Numbered from the stretch's first letter, positions 10,238 to 20,779 are shown. The stretch: 64,000 nt of DNA from Alcaligenes faecalis (GCF_002443155.1 NZ_CP023667.1:3658001-3722000), one strand, 5' to 3'. A program made the numbers and translations. Notes: generated from the sequence alone by a model not told the origin.

Positions 10238-13200
10238 TTAGAAATCAGAAGACTTCAAAGTACCGTCTTTCAGCAAGTTGGCGATCTGAGCTGCCTTCTC
10301 CGCGTCAAAGTCGATGTTGTCCAGAATGATCTTCTGATCGATCTGGCCGTTACCTTGAGAGCTGATACCGATTTCCATCTTGCCACTATCCGAACGGCTT
10401 ACTGTCAGGTACTGGCTCAGGTCACCGTTGTTGAGGTCATGGCCCGACAGCAGATCAGTAATATCCAAGGTGTCAGTACCCGAATCACCGAAGTCCATCA
10501 CGTAATCCACAGCCGGTTTGTTGGAGGTACCTTCATCGCCCTTGTTCCACACAAAGGTGTCATCACCTTCGCCGCCGAACAGGATATCGTCACCGGCACC
10601 ACCGATCAGGGTATCGTGGCCACCCTGGCCGTAGAGAATGTCGTTGCCTGTGCCGCCGTCAAGGGTGTCGTCACCGTCATTCTGATGCGACTGATTGAAC
10701 TCGGCTGGATTCTCGGTAATGTACTCGTGAACCTGCTGAGCGGTCAGGCTTGACGGCTCAACATTACCAGGCAACTTGCCTGCAATGTAAGCCTGCAAGG
10801 CCGTCAATCCGCCGCCCTCGATACCGTCAAAGCGAATCTGGTCGCCAAACAGGATGTCATCACCCGCGCCGCCTTCCAGCGTGTCCTTGCCGGACGGCAA
10901 CAAACTATCCTTGCCCAGAATCGCATCCGCCAAATCTGCAGGATCGATGTTGGCAAGAACATTGCCGTCGGAATCGTAGGACTTCAGGTCATTGACACTC
11001 AAGGTTGGCCCAAGCCCAATGGCCTCGACGGTCGACTTGCCATTCAGCAAGGCAAATGCCGCCAAAGAATCTGCCGACGTAGTCCCGTCAGTCGAACTAC
11101 CAGTACCGCCTAGTGGGGTGTACTCATAACCGCTCCCAACCTTGCGCAGCGCACCCAAGCGCTCTCCCTTGTTGTTATACACTAGGCCCAACTCATCGAC
11201 TACGCGATAGCCACTTACTCTAATTTCAGTACCTGGTTTGTACCCGCCGGCGGAATTAATAACTTGCGATAATGTTCGATCATTATTATTTCCAGGAAAA
11301 TCCAGAACCTTAGGATTAGTAGAACCTCGCTCATTCACGTAGAACGTCGGTGTTCCATCCGTGATGAAATACGTCAGGTTGTTGCCATCGTTGCCCTTGA
11401 CGGCAGTGGAATCAAACCAATTGGCAGCCTGCTTGAAAGCATCCTCATAGTTTGTACCGCCACCACTGGTCATGCTGTCAACCAACTGGACCAGCTTGGC
11501 ACGCGCATCCGGATCTGCCAGGTTGACACTGACGCTGCCTTGGACATGGTTGTCGAAATCCGACAGGTACACATTCACCGTGCCTGCATTTTCACCACCA
11601 GCATTTGCCAGCAGCGCATCGAACACCTGCAGCAACGATGCCTTCGCATCGCTAACACCCTTGTCACCCATACTGCCGGACGTATCCACCAGGAAGGCAA
11701 TGTTGTAGTTCTGCCCCGGCAGAATCTGCAAACCAGCCACATCGGCAATCATGACATCATTGCCGCTGCTGCCTACCAGGTTGTCATCGCCCACAGATCC
11801 GGACACTGTCGTGTGCACGGCCAGAGTCACACTATCATCTGCCGTCAGCGCATCGCCATCTGACAAGCCCTTTTCGTTCGCAGAGACTTCCGCGCGAATG
11901 TTCAGGTTGCCTGCCTCGGTGGGTACCTTGACCGTAACAGTCACATCGTTCATGTTGGTCTTGCCATCATTCACGATCGTCCAGGTACCATCGGTATTGG
12001 AACTGAACTGGATATCATGGCCATCGGCATCCTTCACCGACGTGATTTCCGCACCGTTTTCCAGGCCGCTGATCACAACATCCGACAGTGTTTCACTGCC
12101 GTCCATATCACCAAGTTCCGCATCCAGATTCAGAGCGATTTCATCGTAGCCGGTAATGACAATTTCCGAAGTGACATCCGGGTGAACAATCGTCGCACCG
12201 TCACCAAAGATGAAACCACGAATGTTATTCACTTGAATCGTGATGCCCGTATCAAGGTCCTTGATACTACCGTCATAACCAGAATCGCTATGCAAATCCC
12301 CGAGTTGGATTTCATATTTTTCACGATCCTTGGTCAGGAACAGGAAGTCCTTGTCGCCACCATTGATGGTATTCATCGGAATGGGATAGCCCTGGCCATT
12401 CGTCGTCAACTGGTCGAAATCGCCACGCAGAACAACCAGTTCAGGATTGGCATCATCCTGTTTGTTACCACCCCATTGTTGGGGGAAGGGTGACTCAGTA
12501 ACGTCGTAGCCTTCGACGTTCGGCACGCCATCAATGATTTCAATGGTGGATCCATTGCCATCGGTAACACGAATCATCGTCTCGCGAACCGACGAGACAA
12601 CGCCAGCATTTTCGAGGCTCAAGGAAGGCGCATCCACTACAGGGCGAATATCGACAACAAACGTCGACGCTTCTCCTGCCGTGATGCCATCTGTCGGCAC
12701 GAACTGGAAGTGAGCATAGTCTTGATGCTGGTTGCCTACACCTTCCGTGTCATGACCATCGAAGCCCGACTCGTCGGGATCGGGGCGGAAGACGAGATTA
12801 CCAGCGGCAATATCTTGATAAGAAACCACCGTCCCTTGTTGAACTTCCTGATTGTTCAGCAGCAGAATTCCATCTGCAGGCAAGCCAGTAATCGTAATGG
12901 ATAGGTTTTCCAAGGGAGAATCCACATCACTGATTCTGAAATCTTCCCATTTCAAAATCAGATCCGTATCTTCCTTGCCCGAAGCATAGCCACTGCCATT
13001 TTCAACAGATGGTGGCATATTGGAGTCCACGATCAGGCTGTCAGCCACCAACGTGCCTTCCAGCGCGTTGATCACCTCGGTGATCTCTACCTTGAAGTCC
13101 TCAGGGCCTTCGTACACCGTGTCTTGCGCCGTGCGCACACGCAGTTCCAGGCCACCGTCGGCCGGCACTTCGTATTCCGCCGTCGGATCCACATCGACCC

Positions 13201-16200
13201 AGCTATCACCCACCTTGATCTGCAGCGTGCCCTCGAAGTCAGCCGCATCGGTGTCCACGTGGGTCAGACCCAGCTTCACCTTCGCCGCTTGCTCAGCATC
13301 CCCACCATCACGGGTCACCGTGAAGGTGCCAGCCTGGCCTTCCGCGATCTCGGCTACGCCGGCAATGTTCACCGTTGCCAGTGCATCATCGTCCTGACCG
13401 TCGTTGTTGCGGTCGTCAATGATGCTGCTGTCAGCCACCAACGTGCCTTCCAGCGCGTTGATCACCTCGGTGATCTCTACCTTGAAGTCCTCAGGGCCTT
13501 CGTACACCGTGTCTTGCGCCGTGCGCACACGCAGTTCCAGGCCACCGTCGGCCGGCACTTCGTATTCCGCCGTCGGATCCACATCGACCCAGCTATCACC
13601 CACCTTGATCTGCAGCGTGCCCTCGAAGTCAGCCGCATCGGTGTCCACGTGGGTCAGACCCAGCTTCACCTTCGCCGCTTGCTCAGCATCCCCACCATCA
13701 CGGGTCACCGTGAAGGTGCCAGCCTGGCCTTCCGCGATCTCGGCTACGCCGGCAATGTTCACCGTTGCCAGTGCATCATCGTCCTGACCGTCGTTGTTGC
13801 GGTCGTCAATGATGCTGCTGTCAGCCACCAACGTGCCTTCCAGCGCGTTGATCACCTCGGTGATCTCTACCTTGAAGTCCTCAGGGCCTTCGTACACCGT
13901 GTCTTGCGCCGTGCGCACACGCAGTTCCAGGCCACCGTCGGCCGGCACTTCGTATTCCGCCGTCGGATCCACATCGACCCAGCTATCACCCACCTTGATC
14001 TGCAGCGTGCCCTCGAAGTCAGCCGCATCGGTGTCCACGTGGGTCAGACCCAGCTTCACCTTCGCCGCTTGCTCAGCATCCCCACCATCACGGGTCACCG
14101 TGAAGGTGCCAGCCTGGCCTTCCGCGATCTCGGCTACGCCGGCAATGTTCACCGTTGCCAGTGCATCATCGTCCTGACCGTCGTTGTTGCGGTCGTCAAT
14201 GATGCTGCTGTCAGCCACCAACGTGCCTTCCAGCGCGTTGATCACCTCGGTGATCTCTACCTTGAAGTCCTCAGGGCCTTCGTACACCGTGTCTTGCGCC
14301 GTGCGCACACGCAGTTCCAGGCCACCGTCGGCCGGCACTTCGTATTCCGCCGTCGGATCCACATCGACCCAGCTATCACCCACCTTGATCTGCAGCGTGC
14401 CCTCGAAGTCAGCCGCATCGGTGTCCACGTGGGTCAGACCCAGCTTCACCTTCGCCGCTTGCTCAGCATCCCCACCATCACGGGTCACCGTGAAGGTGCC
14501 AGCCTGGCCTTCCGCGATCTCGGCTACGCCGGCAATGTTCACCGTTGCCAGTGCATCATCGTCCTGACCGTCGTTGTTGCGGTCGTCAATGATGCTGCTG
14601 TCAGCCACCAACGTGCCTTCCAGCGCGTTGATCACCTCGGTGATCTCTACCTTGAAGTCCTCAGGGCCTTCGTACACCGTGTCTTGCGCCGTGCGCACAC
14701 GCAGTTCCAGGCCACCGTCGGCCGGCACTTCGTATTCCGCCGTCGGATCCACATCGACCCAGCTATCACCCACCTTGATCTGCAGCGTGCCCTCGAAGTC
14801 AGCCGCATCGGTGTCCACGTGGGTCAGACCCAGCTTCACCTTCGCCGCTTGCTCAGCATCCCCACCATCACGGGTCACCGTGAAGGTGCCAGCCTGGCCT
14901 TCCGCGATCTCGGCTACGCCGGCAATGTTCACCGTTGCCAGTGCATCATCGTCCTGACCGTCGTTGTTGCGGTCGTCAATGATGCTGCTGTCAGCCACCA
15001 ACGTGCCTTCCAGCGCGTTGATCACCTCGGTGATCTCTACCTTGAAGTCCTCAGGGCCTTCGTACACCGTGTCTTGCGCCGTGCGCACACGCAGTTCCAG
15101 GCCACCGTCGGCCGGCACTTCGTATTCCGCCGTCGGATCCACATCGACCCAGCTATCACCCACCTTGATCTGCAGCGTGCCCTCGAAGTCAGCCGCATCG
15201 GTGTCCACGTGGGTCAGACCCAGCTTCACCTTCGCCGCTTGCTCAGCATCCCCACCATCACGGGTCACCGTGAAGGTGCCAGCCTGGCCTTCCGCGATCT
15301 CGGCTACGCCGGCAATGTTCACCGTTGCCAGTGCATCATCGTCCTGACCGTCGTTGTTGCGGTCGTCAATGATGCTGCTGTCAGCCACCAACGTGCCTTC
15401 CAGCGCGTTGATCACCTCGGTGATCTCTACCTTGAAGTCCTCAGGGCCTTCGTACACCGTGTCTTGCGCCGTGCGCACACGCAGCTCCAGGCCACCGTCG
15501 GCCGGCACTTCGTATTCCGCCGTCGGATCCACATCGACCCAGCTATCACCCACCTTGATCTGCAGCGTGCCCTCGAAATCAGCCGCATCGGTGTCCACGT
15601 GGGTCAGACCCAGCTTCACCTTCGCCGCTTGCTCAGCATCCCCACCATCACGGGTCACCGTGAAGGTGCCAGCCTGGCCTTCCGCGATCTCGGCTACGCC
15701 GGCAATGTTCACCGTTGCCAGTGCATCATCGTCCTGACCGTCGTTGTTGCGGTCGTCAATGATGCTGCTGTCAGCCACCAACGTGCCTTCCAGCGCGTTG
15801 ATCACCTCGGTGATCTCTACCTTGAAGTCCTCAGGGCCTTCGTACACCGTGTCTTGCGCCGTGCGCACACGCAGTTCCAGGCCACCGTCGGCCGGCACTT
15901 CGTATTCCGCCGTCGGATCCACATCGACCCAGCTATCACCCACCTTGATCTGCAGCGTGCCCTCGAAGTCAGCCGCATCGGTGTCCACGTGGGTCAGACC
16001 CAGCTTCACCTTCGCCGCTTGCTCAGCATCCCCACCATCACGGGTCACCGTGAAGGTGCCAGCCTGGCCTTCCGCGATCTCGGCTACGCCGGCAATGTTC
16101 ACCGTTGCCAGCGCATCATCGTCCTGACCGTCGTTGTTGCGGTCGTCAATGATGCTGCTGTCAGCCACCAACGTGCCTTCCAGCGCGTTGATCACCTCGG

Positions 16201-19200
16201 TGATCTCTACCTTGAAGTCCTCAGGGCCTTCGTACACCGTGTCTTGCGCCGTGCGCACACGCAGTTCCAGGCCACCGTCGGCCGGCACTTCGTATTCCGC
16301 CGTCGGATCCACATCGACCCAGCTATCACCCACCTTGATCTGCAGCGTGCCCTCGAAGTCAGCCGCATCGGTGTCCACGTGGGTCAGACCCAGCTTCACC
16401 TTCGCCGCTTGCTCAGCATCCCCACCATCACGGGTCACCGTGAAGGTGCCAGCCTGGCCTTCCGCGATCTCGGCTACGCCGGCAATGTTCACCGTTGCCA
16501 GTGCATCATCGTCCTGACCGTCGTTGTTGCGGTCGTCAATGATGCTGCTGTCAGCCACCAACGTGCCTTCCAGCGCGTTGATCACCTCGGTGATCTCTAC
16601 CTTGAAGTCCTCAGGGCCTTCGTACACCGTGTCTTGCGCCGTGCGCACACGCAGTTCCAGGCCACCGTCGGCCGGCACTTCGTATTCCGCCGTCGGATCC
16701 ACATCGACCCAGCTATCACCCACCTTGATCTGCAGCGTGCCCTCGAAATCAGCCGCATCGGTGTCCACGTGGGTCAGACCCAGCTTCACCTTCGCCGCTT
16801 GCTCAGCATCCCCACCATCACGGGTCACCGTGAAGGTGCCAGCCTGGCCTTCCGCGATCTCGGCTACGCCGGCAATGTTCACCGTTGCCAGTGCATCATC
16901 GTCCTGACCGTCGTTGTTGCGGTCGTCAATGATGCTGCTGTCAGCCACCAACGTGCCTTCCAGCGCGTTGATCACCTCGGTGATCTCTACCTTGAAGTCC
17001 TCAGGGCCTTCGTACACCGTGTCTTGCGCCGTGCGCACACGCAGCTCCAGGCCACCGTCGGCCGGCACTTCGTATTCCGCCGTCGGATCCACATCGACCC
17101 AGCTATCACCCACCTTGATCTGCAGCGTGCCCTCGAAGTCAGCCGCATCGGTGTCCACGTGGGTCAGACCCAGCTTCACCTTCGCCGCTTGCTCAGCATC
17201 CCCACCATCACGGGTCACCGTGAAGGTGCCAGCCTGGCCTTCCGCGATCTCGGCTACGCCGGCAATGTTCACCGTTGCCAGTGCATCATCGTCCTGACCG
17301 TCGTTGTTGCGGTCGTCAATGATGCTGCTGTCAGCCACCAACGTGCCTTCCAGCGCGTTGATCACCTCGGTGATCTCTACCTTGAAGTCCTCAGGGCCTT
17401 CGTACACCGTGTCTTGCGCCGTGCGCACACGCAGTTCCAGGCCACCGTCGGCCGGCACTTCGTATTCCGCCGTCGGATCCACATCGACCCAGCTATCACC
17501 CACCTTGATCTGCAGCGTGCCCTCGAAGTCAGCCGCATCGGTGTCCACGTGGGTCAGACCCAGCTTCACCTTCGCCGCTTGCTCAGCATCCCCACCATCA
17601 CGGGTCACCGTGAAGGTGCCAGCCTGGCCTTCCGCGATCTCGGCTACGCCGGCAATGTTCACCGTTGCCAGTGCATCATCGTCCTGACCGTCGTTGTTGC
17701 GGTCGTCAATGATGCTGCTGTCAGCCACCAACGTGCCTTCCAGCGCGTTGATCACCTCGGTGATCTCTACCTTGAAGTCCTCAGGGCCTTCGTACACCGT
17801 GTCTTGCGCCGTGCGCACACGCAGTTCCAGGCCACCGTCGGCCGGCACTTCGTATTCCGCCGTCGGATCCACATCGACCCAGCTATCACCCACCTTGATC
17901 TGCAGCGTGCCCTCGAAGTCAGCCGCATCGGTGTCCACGTGGGTCAGACCCAGCTTCACCTTCGCCGCTTGCTCAGCATCCCCACCATCACGGGTCACCG
18001 TGAAGGTGCCAGCCTGGCCTTCCGCGATCTCGGCTACGCCGGCAATGTTCACCGTTGCCAGTGCATCATCGTCCTGACCGTCGTTGTTGCGGTCGTCAAT
18101 GATGCTGCTGTCAGCCACCAACGTGCCTTCCAGCGCGTTGATCACCTCGGTGATCTCTACCTTGAAGTCCTCAGGGCCTTCGTACACCGTGTCTTGCGCC
18201 GTGCGCACACGCAGTTCCAGGCCACCGTCGGCCGGCACTTCGTATTCCGCCGTCGGATCCACATCGACCCAGCTATCACCCACCTTGATCTGCAGCGTGC
18301 CCTCGAAGTCAGCCGCATCGGTGTCCACGTGGGTCAGACCCAGCTTCACCTTCGCCGCTTGCTCAGCATCCCCACCATCACGGGTCACCGTGAAGGTGCC
18401 AGCCTGGCCTTCCGCGATCTCGGCTACGCCGGCAATGTTCACCGTTGCCAGTGCATCATCGTCCTGACCGTCGTTGTTGCGGTCGTCAATGATGCTGCTG
18501 TCAGCCACCAACGTGCCTTCCAGCGCGTTGATCACCTCGGTGATCTCTACCTTGAAGTCCTCAGGGCCTTCGTACACCGTGTCTTGCGCCGTGCGCACAC
18601 GCAGTTCCAGGCCACCGTCGGCCGGCACTTCGTATTCCGCCGTCGGATCCACATCGACCCAGCTATCACCCACCTTGATCTGCAGCGTGCCCTCGAAGTC
18701 AGCCGCATCGGTGTCCACGTGGGTCAGACCCAGCTTCACCTTCGCCGCTTGCTCAGCATCCCCACCATCACGGGTCACCGTGAAGGTGCCAGCCTGGCCT
18801 TCCGCGATCTCGGCTACGCCGGCAATGTTCACCGTTGCCAGTGCATCATCGTCCTGACCGTCGTTGTTGCGGTCGTCAATGATGCTGCTGTCAGCCACCA
18901 ACGTGCCTTCCAGCGCGTTGATCACCTCGGTGATCTCTACCTTGAAGTCCTCAGGGCCTTCGTACACCGTGTCTTGCGCCGTGCGCACACGCAGCTCCAG
19001 GCCACCGTCGGCCGGCACTTCGTATTCCGCCGTCGGATCCACATCGACCCAGCTATCACCCACCTTGATCTGCAGCGTGCCCTCGAAATCAGCCGCATCG
19101 GTGTCCACGTGGGTCAGACCCAGCTTCACCTTCGCCGCTTGCTCAGCATCCCCACCATCACGGGTCACCGTGAAGGTGCCAGCCTGACCTTCCGCGATCT

Positions 19201-20779
19201 CGGCTACGCCGGCAATGTTCACCGTTGCCAGTGCATCATCGTCCTGACCGTCGTTGTTGCGGTCGTCAATAATCGTCCCCGTACCCTCTCCCCGGATCCC
19301 TTCAGGCAGCTTAGTGCCATTGGCCGTTTCCCCTTCCTGGGTAACGATCAGCGTAAAGTCTTCTTCGCCTTCAAAAACATCATCGTCTCCGGTCTGCACG
19401 GTGACAATCACGCCATCAACCGTATTCGGGGGCAGTTCAAAGCTGAACGTGCCGTCGCCATTGTCAGTCACGGGTACCGTATTTCCGCCAACGGTCACCA
19501 CCGGTGGCACGCGGGAATCCACATCACTGTCATCGGTCTTGCCGTGCTCCAGCTTCAACGTGACCGTGGTGACATTGTCAACCGGCTTGCCAAAATTCAC
19601 ATTGAAGCTGCCCGTACCGCCTTCGCTGATCAGCGTGTCAGTCACTGTAATCGACGGCGTATCGTTATCCTCAACAGTCGTAGTGACAGGGCCGCCATGT
19701 TCAACTTTTTCGTAGTTGCCGCCGGTGCTGCTTTCAATACCCACTTCTTCTGGAATGTTGCCTTGTACCGTACTGTCATCTGGACGCGCGGGATAGGTAA
19801 CGAAACCGGTGGTCTCACCGTCTTTAATGACAATTTCCTGGCCGTTGGTAAGCTTTATCACAAGGTCACTGCCTTGCGGTGGATTATCTACGGTAGCCGT
19901 GATGGTAATCTCATCACCTTCCGTTACGGTTTCAGGGCCTTCCAACGTAATAGTCGTGGCATCGTCGTCGTCAACAATGTCACTGCCAGACGTACTGCTG
20001 GTATCCAGGTTCTCGTAATTACCGCCGGTTGTGCTATCGATACCGATAATCTCCGGACGATCGCCCTGCTCATAAACATCATCCGGGTACGGATTGTCGA
20101 CAATGACACGGCCTTCTGTTTCGCCTACAGGAATGGTAATGGTGCTGCCATTGGTCAAGGTGATAATCAGGTCTTGCCCTGTTACTGGCCTATCTACACG
20201 GGCAACGATCTCATAGGAATCGCCTTCAGTAACTCGCTCCGGGGTCTCCAACGTGATTGTGCTTGTCCCAGTCACCAATGTTGGATCTTCATCACTACCG
20301 GAATAGCCACCCAAACGCACGTTTTCAACGTCAGGCACGCCAGGACGTGGGTATTCCAAAGCCAGTGGCCGCGTGGTCTCCACAATGCTGACCAGACGGG
20401 TGAAGCTGCTGCCACCGCCTTCGCCACCACCGGTCAATACGGCAGCAGTAGGATCCAGCTGCGCGAAGGGGTCATCGCCTGCTTCCAAAGCAGCTAACAC
20501 AGCCGTAATGGCTGGATCGTCCGGGTTGGCCAGGGCGGCGGCCACCGGGTCCACATCAACTTCTGCGATATCGCCGCTAACCAGGAACTCCCGGTTGTCG
20601 GAAATCGTCATAGGCGGGCTGCCTGGGATTTCGAGTTCGACGCTGGCGCCAGTCTCGGTAATGATTTCGGCGTTAACGGGGACGCGCATCCCTTCCTTGA
20701 CAGCTACTTTGGAGCCATCGCTGGTACGAACCCATGCCGTACCTTCAACTCGTGTCACTAAAACAGTATCCAGTGCCAT
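10238..20779 (-). CDS. Giant LapA/BrtA-type RTX adhesin, type I secreted
   Basis: A 3513-aa acidic cell-surface adhesin. Order: N-terminal retention module (residues 1-125) with the LapG-type cleavage motif TAAV at 111-114; three Calx-beta/Ig-like domains (about 165-500); sixteen tandem 130-aa repeats (504-2583); a cadherin/VCBS-like region (about 2590-2750) and further beta-rich regions; a von Willebrand A domain from about 3020 with a MIDAS motif DTSGS (Asp3032), GGGTN and ITDGTP; RTX nonapeptides (GGAGDDILFGGEGDD type, about 3270-3430); and a C-terminal type I secretion signal without cleavable signal peptide. By analogy the retention module plugs the TolC-like pore and holds the adhesin at the surface until LapG cuts it. 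The start ATG 20779 gives the conserved LapA-type N-terminus. Encoded beside lapG, lapD and its exporter. Confidence 0.94.
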   Translation of the reverse strand: MALDTVLVTRVEGTAWVRTSDGSKVAVKEGMRVPVNAEIITETGASVELEIPGSPPMTISDNREFLVSGDIAEVDVDPVAAALANPDDPAITAVLAALEAGDDPFAQLDPTAAVLTGGGEGGGSSFTRLVSIVETTRPLALEYPRPGVPDVENVRLGGYSGSDEDPTLVTGTSTITLETPERVTEGDSYEIVARVDRPVTGQDLIITLTNGSTITIPVGETEGRVIVDNPYPDDVYEQGDRPEIIGIDSTTGGNYENLDTSSTSGSDIVDDDDATTITLEGPETVTEGDEITITATVDNPPQGSDLVIKLTNGQEIVIKDGETTGFVTYPARPDDSTVQGNIPEEVGIESSTGGNYEKVEHGGPVTTTVEDNDTPSITVTDTLISEGGTGSFNVNFGKPVDNVTTVTLKLEHGKTDDSDVDSRVPPVVTVGGNTVPVTDNGDGTFSFELPPNTVDGVIVTVQTGDDDVFEGEEDFTLIVTQEGETANGTKLPEGIRGEGTGTIIDDRNNDGQDDDALATVNIAGVAEIAEGQAGTFTVTRDGGDAEQAAKVKLGLTHVDTDAADFEGTLQIKVGDSWVDVDPTAEYEVPADGGLELRVRTAQDTVYEGPEDFKVEITEVINALEGTLVADSSIIDDRNNDGQDDDALATVNIAGVAEIAEGQAGTFTVTRDGGDAEQAAKVKLGLTHVDTDAADFEGTLQIKVGDSWVDVDPTAEYEVPADGGLELRVRTAQDTVYEGPEDFKVEITEVINALEGTLVADSSIIDDRNNDGQDDDALATVNIAGVAEIAEGQAGTFTVTRDGGDAEQAAKVKLGLTHVDTDAADFEGTLQIKVGDSWVDVDPTAEYEVPADGGLELRVRTAQDTVYEGPEDFKVEITEVINALEGTLVADSSIIDDRNNDGQDDDALATVNIAGVAEIAEGQAGTFTVTRDGGDAEQAAKVKLGLTHVDTDAADFEGTLQIKVGDSWVDVDPTAEYEVPADGGLELRVRTAQDTVYEGPEDFKVEITEVINALEGTLVADSSIIDDRNNDGQDDDALATVNIAGVAEIAEGQAGTFTVTRDGGDAEQAAKVKLGLTHVDTDAADFEGTLQIKVGDSWVDVDPTAEYEVPADGGLELRVRTAQDTVYEGPEDFKVEITEVINALEGTLVADSSIIDDRNNDGQDDDALATVNIAGVAEIAEGQAGTFTVTRDGGDAEQAAKVKLGLTHVDTDAADFEGTLQIKVGDSWVDVDPTAEYEVPADGGLELRVRTAQDTVYEGPEDFKVEITEVINALEGTLVADSSIIDDRNNDGQDDDALATVNIAGVAEIAEGQAGTFTVTRDGGDAEQAAKVKLGLTHVDTDAADFEGTLQIKVGDSWVDVDPTAEYEVPADGGLELRVRTAQDTVYEGPEDFKVEITEVINALEGTLVADSSIIDDRNNDGQDDDALATVNIAGVAEIAEGQAGTFTVTRDGGDAEQAAKVKLGLTHVDTDAADFEGTLQIKVGDSWVDVDPTAEYEVPADGGLELRVRTAQDTVYEGPEDFKVEITEVINALEGTLVADSSIIDDRNNDGQDDDALATVNIAGVAEIAEGQAGTFTVTRDGGDAEQAAKVKLGLTHVDTDAADFEGTLQIKVGDSWVDVDPTAEYEVPADGGLELRVRTAQDTVYEGPEDFKVEITEVINALEGTLVADSSIIDDRNNDGQDDDALATVNIAGVAEIAEGQAGTFTVTRDGGDAEQAAKVKLGLTHVDTDAADFEGTLQIKVGDSWVDVDPTAEYEVPADGGLELRVRTAQDTVYEGPEDFKVEITEVINALEGTLVADSSIIDDRNNDGQDDDALATVNIAGVAEIAEGQAGTFTVTRDGGDAEQAAKVKLGLTHVDTDAADFEGTLQIKVGDSWVDVDPTAEYEVPADGGLELRVRTAQDTVYEGPEDFKVEITEVINALEGTLVADSSIIDDRNNDGQDDDALATVNIAGVAEIAEGQAGTFTVTRDGGDAEQAAKVKLGLTHVDTDAADFEGTLQIKVGDSWVDVDPTAEYEVPADGGLELRVRTAQDTVYEGPEDFKVEITEVINALEGTLVADSSIIDDRNNDGQDDDALATVNIAGVAEIAEGQAGTFTVTRDGGDAEQAAKVKLGLTHVDTDAADFEGTLQIKVGDSWVDVDPTAEYEVPADGGLELRVRTAQDTVYEGPEDFKVEITEVINALEGTLVADSSIIDDRNNDGQDDDALATVNIAGVAEIAEGQAGTFTVTRDGGDAEQAAKVKLGLTHVDTDAADFEGTLQIKVGDSWVDVDPTAEYEVPADGGLELRVRTAQDTVYEGPEDFKVEITEVINALEGTLVADSSIIDDRNNDGQDDDALATVNIAGVAEIAEGQAGTFTVTRDGGDAEQAAKVKLGLTHVDTDAADFEGTLQIKVGDSWVDVDPTAEYEVPADGGLELRVRTAQDTVYEGPEDFKVEITEVINALEGTLVADSSIIDDRNNDGQDDDALATVNIAGVAEIAEGQAGTFTVTRDGGDAEQAAKVKLGLTHVDTDAADFEGTLQIKVGDSWVDVDPTAEYEVPADGGLELRVRTAQDTVYEGPEDFKVEITEVINALEGTLVADSLIVDSNMPPSVENGSGYASGKEDTDLILKWEDFRISDVDSPLENLSITITGLPADGILLLNNQEVQQGTVVSYQDIAAGNLVFRPDPDESGFDGHDTEGVGNQHQDYAHFQFVPTDGITAGEASTFVVDIRPVVDAPSLSLENAGVVSSVRETMIRVTDGNGSTIEIIDGVPNVEGYDVTESPFPQQWGGNKQDDANPELVVLRGDFDQLTTNGQGYPIPMNTINGGDKDFLFLTKDREKYEIQLGDLHSDSGYDGSIKDLDTGITIQVNNIRGFIFGDGATIVHPDVTSEIVITGYDEIALNLDAELGDMDGSETLSDVVISGLENGAEITSVKDADGHDIQFSSNTDGTWTIVNDGKTNMNDVTVTVKVPTEAGNLNIRAEVSANEKGLSDGDALTADDSVTLAVHTTVSGSVGDDNLVGSSGNDVMIADVAGLQILPGQNYNIAFLVDTSGSMGDKGVSDAKASLLQVFDALLANAGGENAGTVNVYLSDFDNHVQGSVSVNLADPDARAKLVQLVDSMTSGGGTNYEDAFKQAANWFDSTAVKGNDGNNLTYFITDGTPTFYVNERGSTNPKVLDFPGNNNDRTLSQVINSAGGYKPGTEIRVSGYRVVDELGLVYNNKGERLGALRKVGSGYEYTPLGGTGSSTDGTTSADSLAAFALLNGKSTVEAIGLGPTLSVNDLKSYDSDGNVLANIDPADLADAILGKDSLLPSGKDTLEGGAGDDILFGDQIRFDGIEGGGLTALQAYIAGKLPGNVEPSSLTAQQVHEYITENPAEFNQSHQNDGDDTLDGGTGNDILYGQGGHDTLIGGAGDDILFGGEGDDTFVWNKGDEGTSNKPAVDYVMDFGDSGTDTLDITDLLSGHDLNNGDLSQYLTVSRSDSGKMEIGISSQGNGQIDQKIILDNIDFDAEKAAQIANLLKDGTLKSSDF
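13031..19270 (-). repeat. 16 tandem 390-bp repeats inside the adhesin gene
   Basis: Sixteen exact-length units of 390 bp (130 codons) occupy 6240 bp with no spacer. Each encodes a Calx-beta-like domain running from ALATVNIAGVAEIAEGQAG to VINALEGTLVADS and linked by DDRNNDGQDDD, a likely calcium-binding linker. Units differ from the consensus at only eight positions (15486, 15578, 16112, 16748, 17046, 18996, 19088, 19187), all synonymous. The copy number could be wrong if the assembly collapsed repeats. Confidence 0.98.

Noticed and set aside
13404..19187. A series of identical 127-codon plus-strand open frames, one per repeat
   Set aside because: They are the third-frame shadow of the adhesin repeats and start at the same base of each unit.
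13031..19270. CRISPR-like array
   Set aside because: The 390-bp units are directly adjacent, far too long and lack spacers; they encode protein domains.
13124..20497. A 2457-codon open frame on the plus strand opposite the adhesin repeats
   Set aside because: The repeat length (390) is a multiple of three, so one stop-free antisense frame in a unit stays open through all copies. It mirrors the real adhesin gene and has no protein features of its own.
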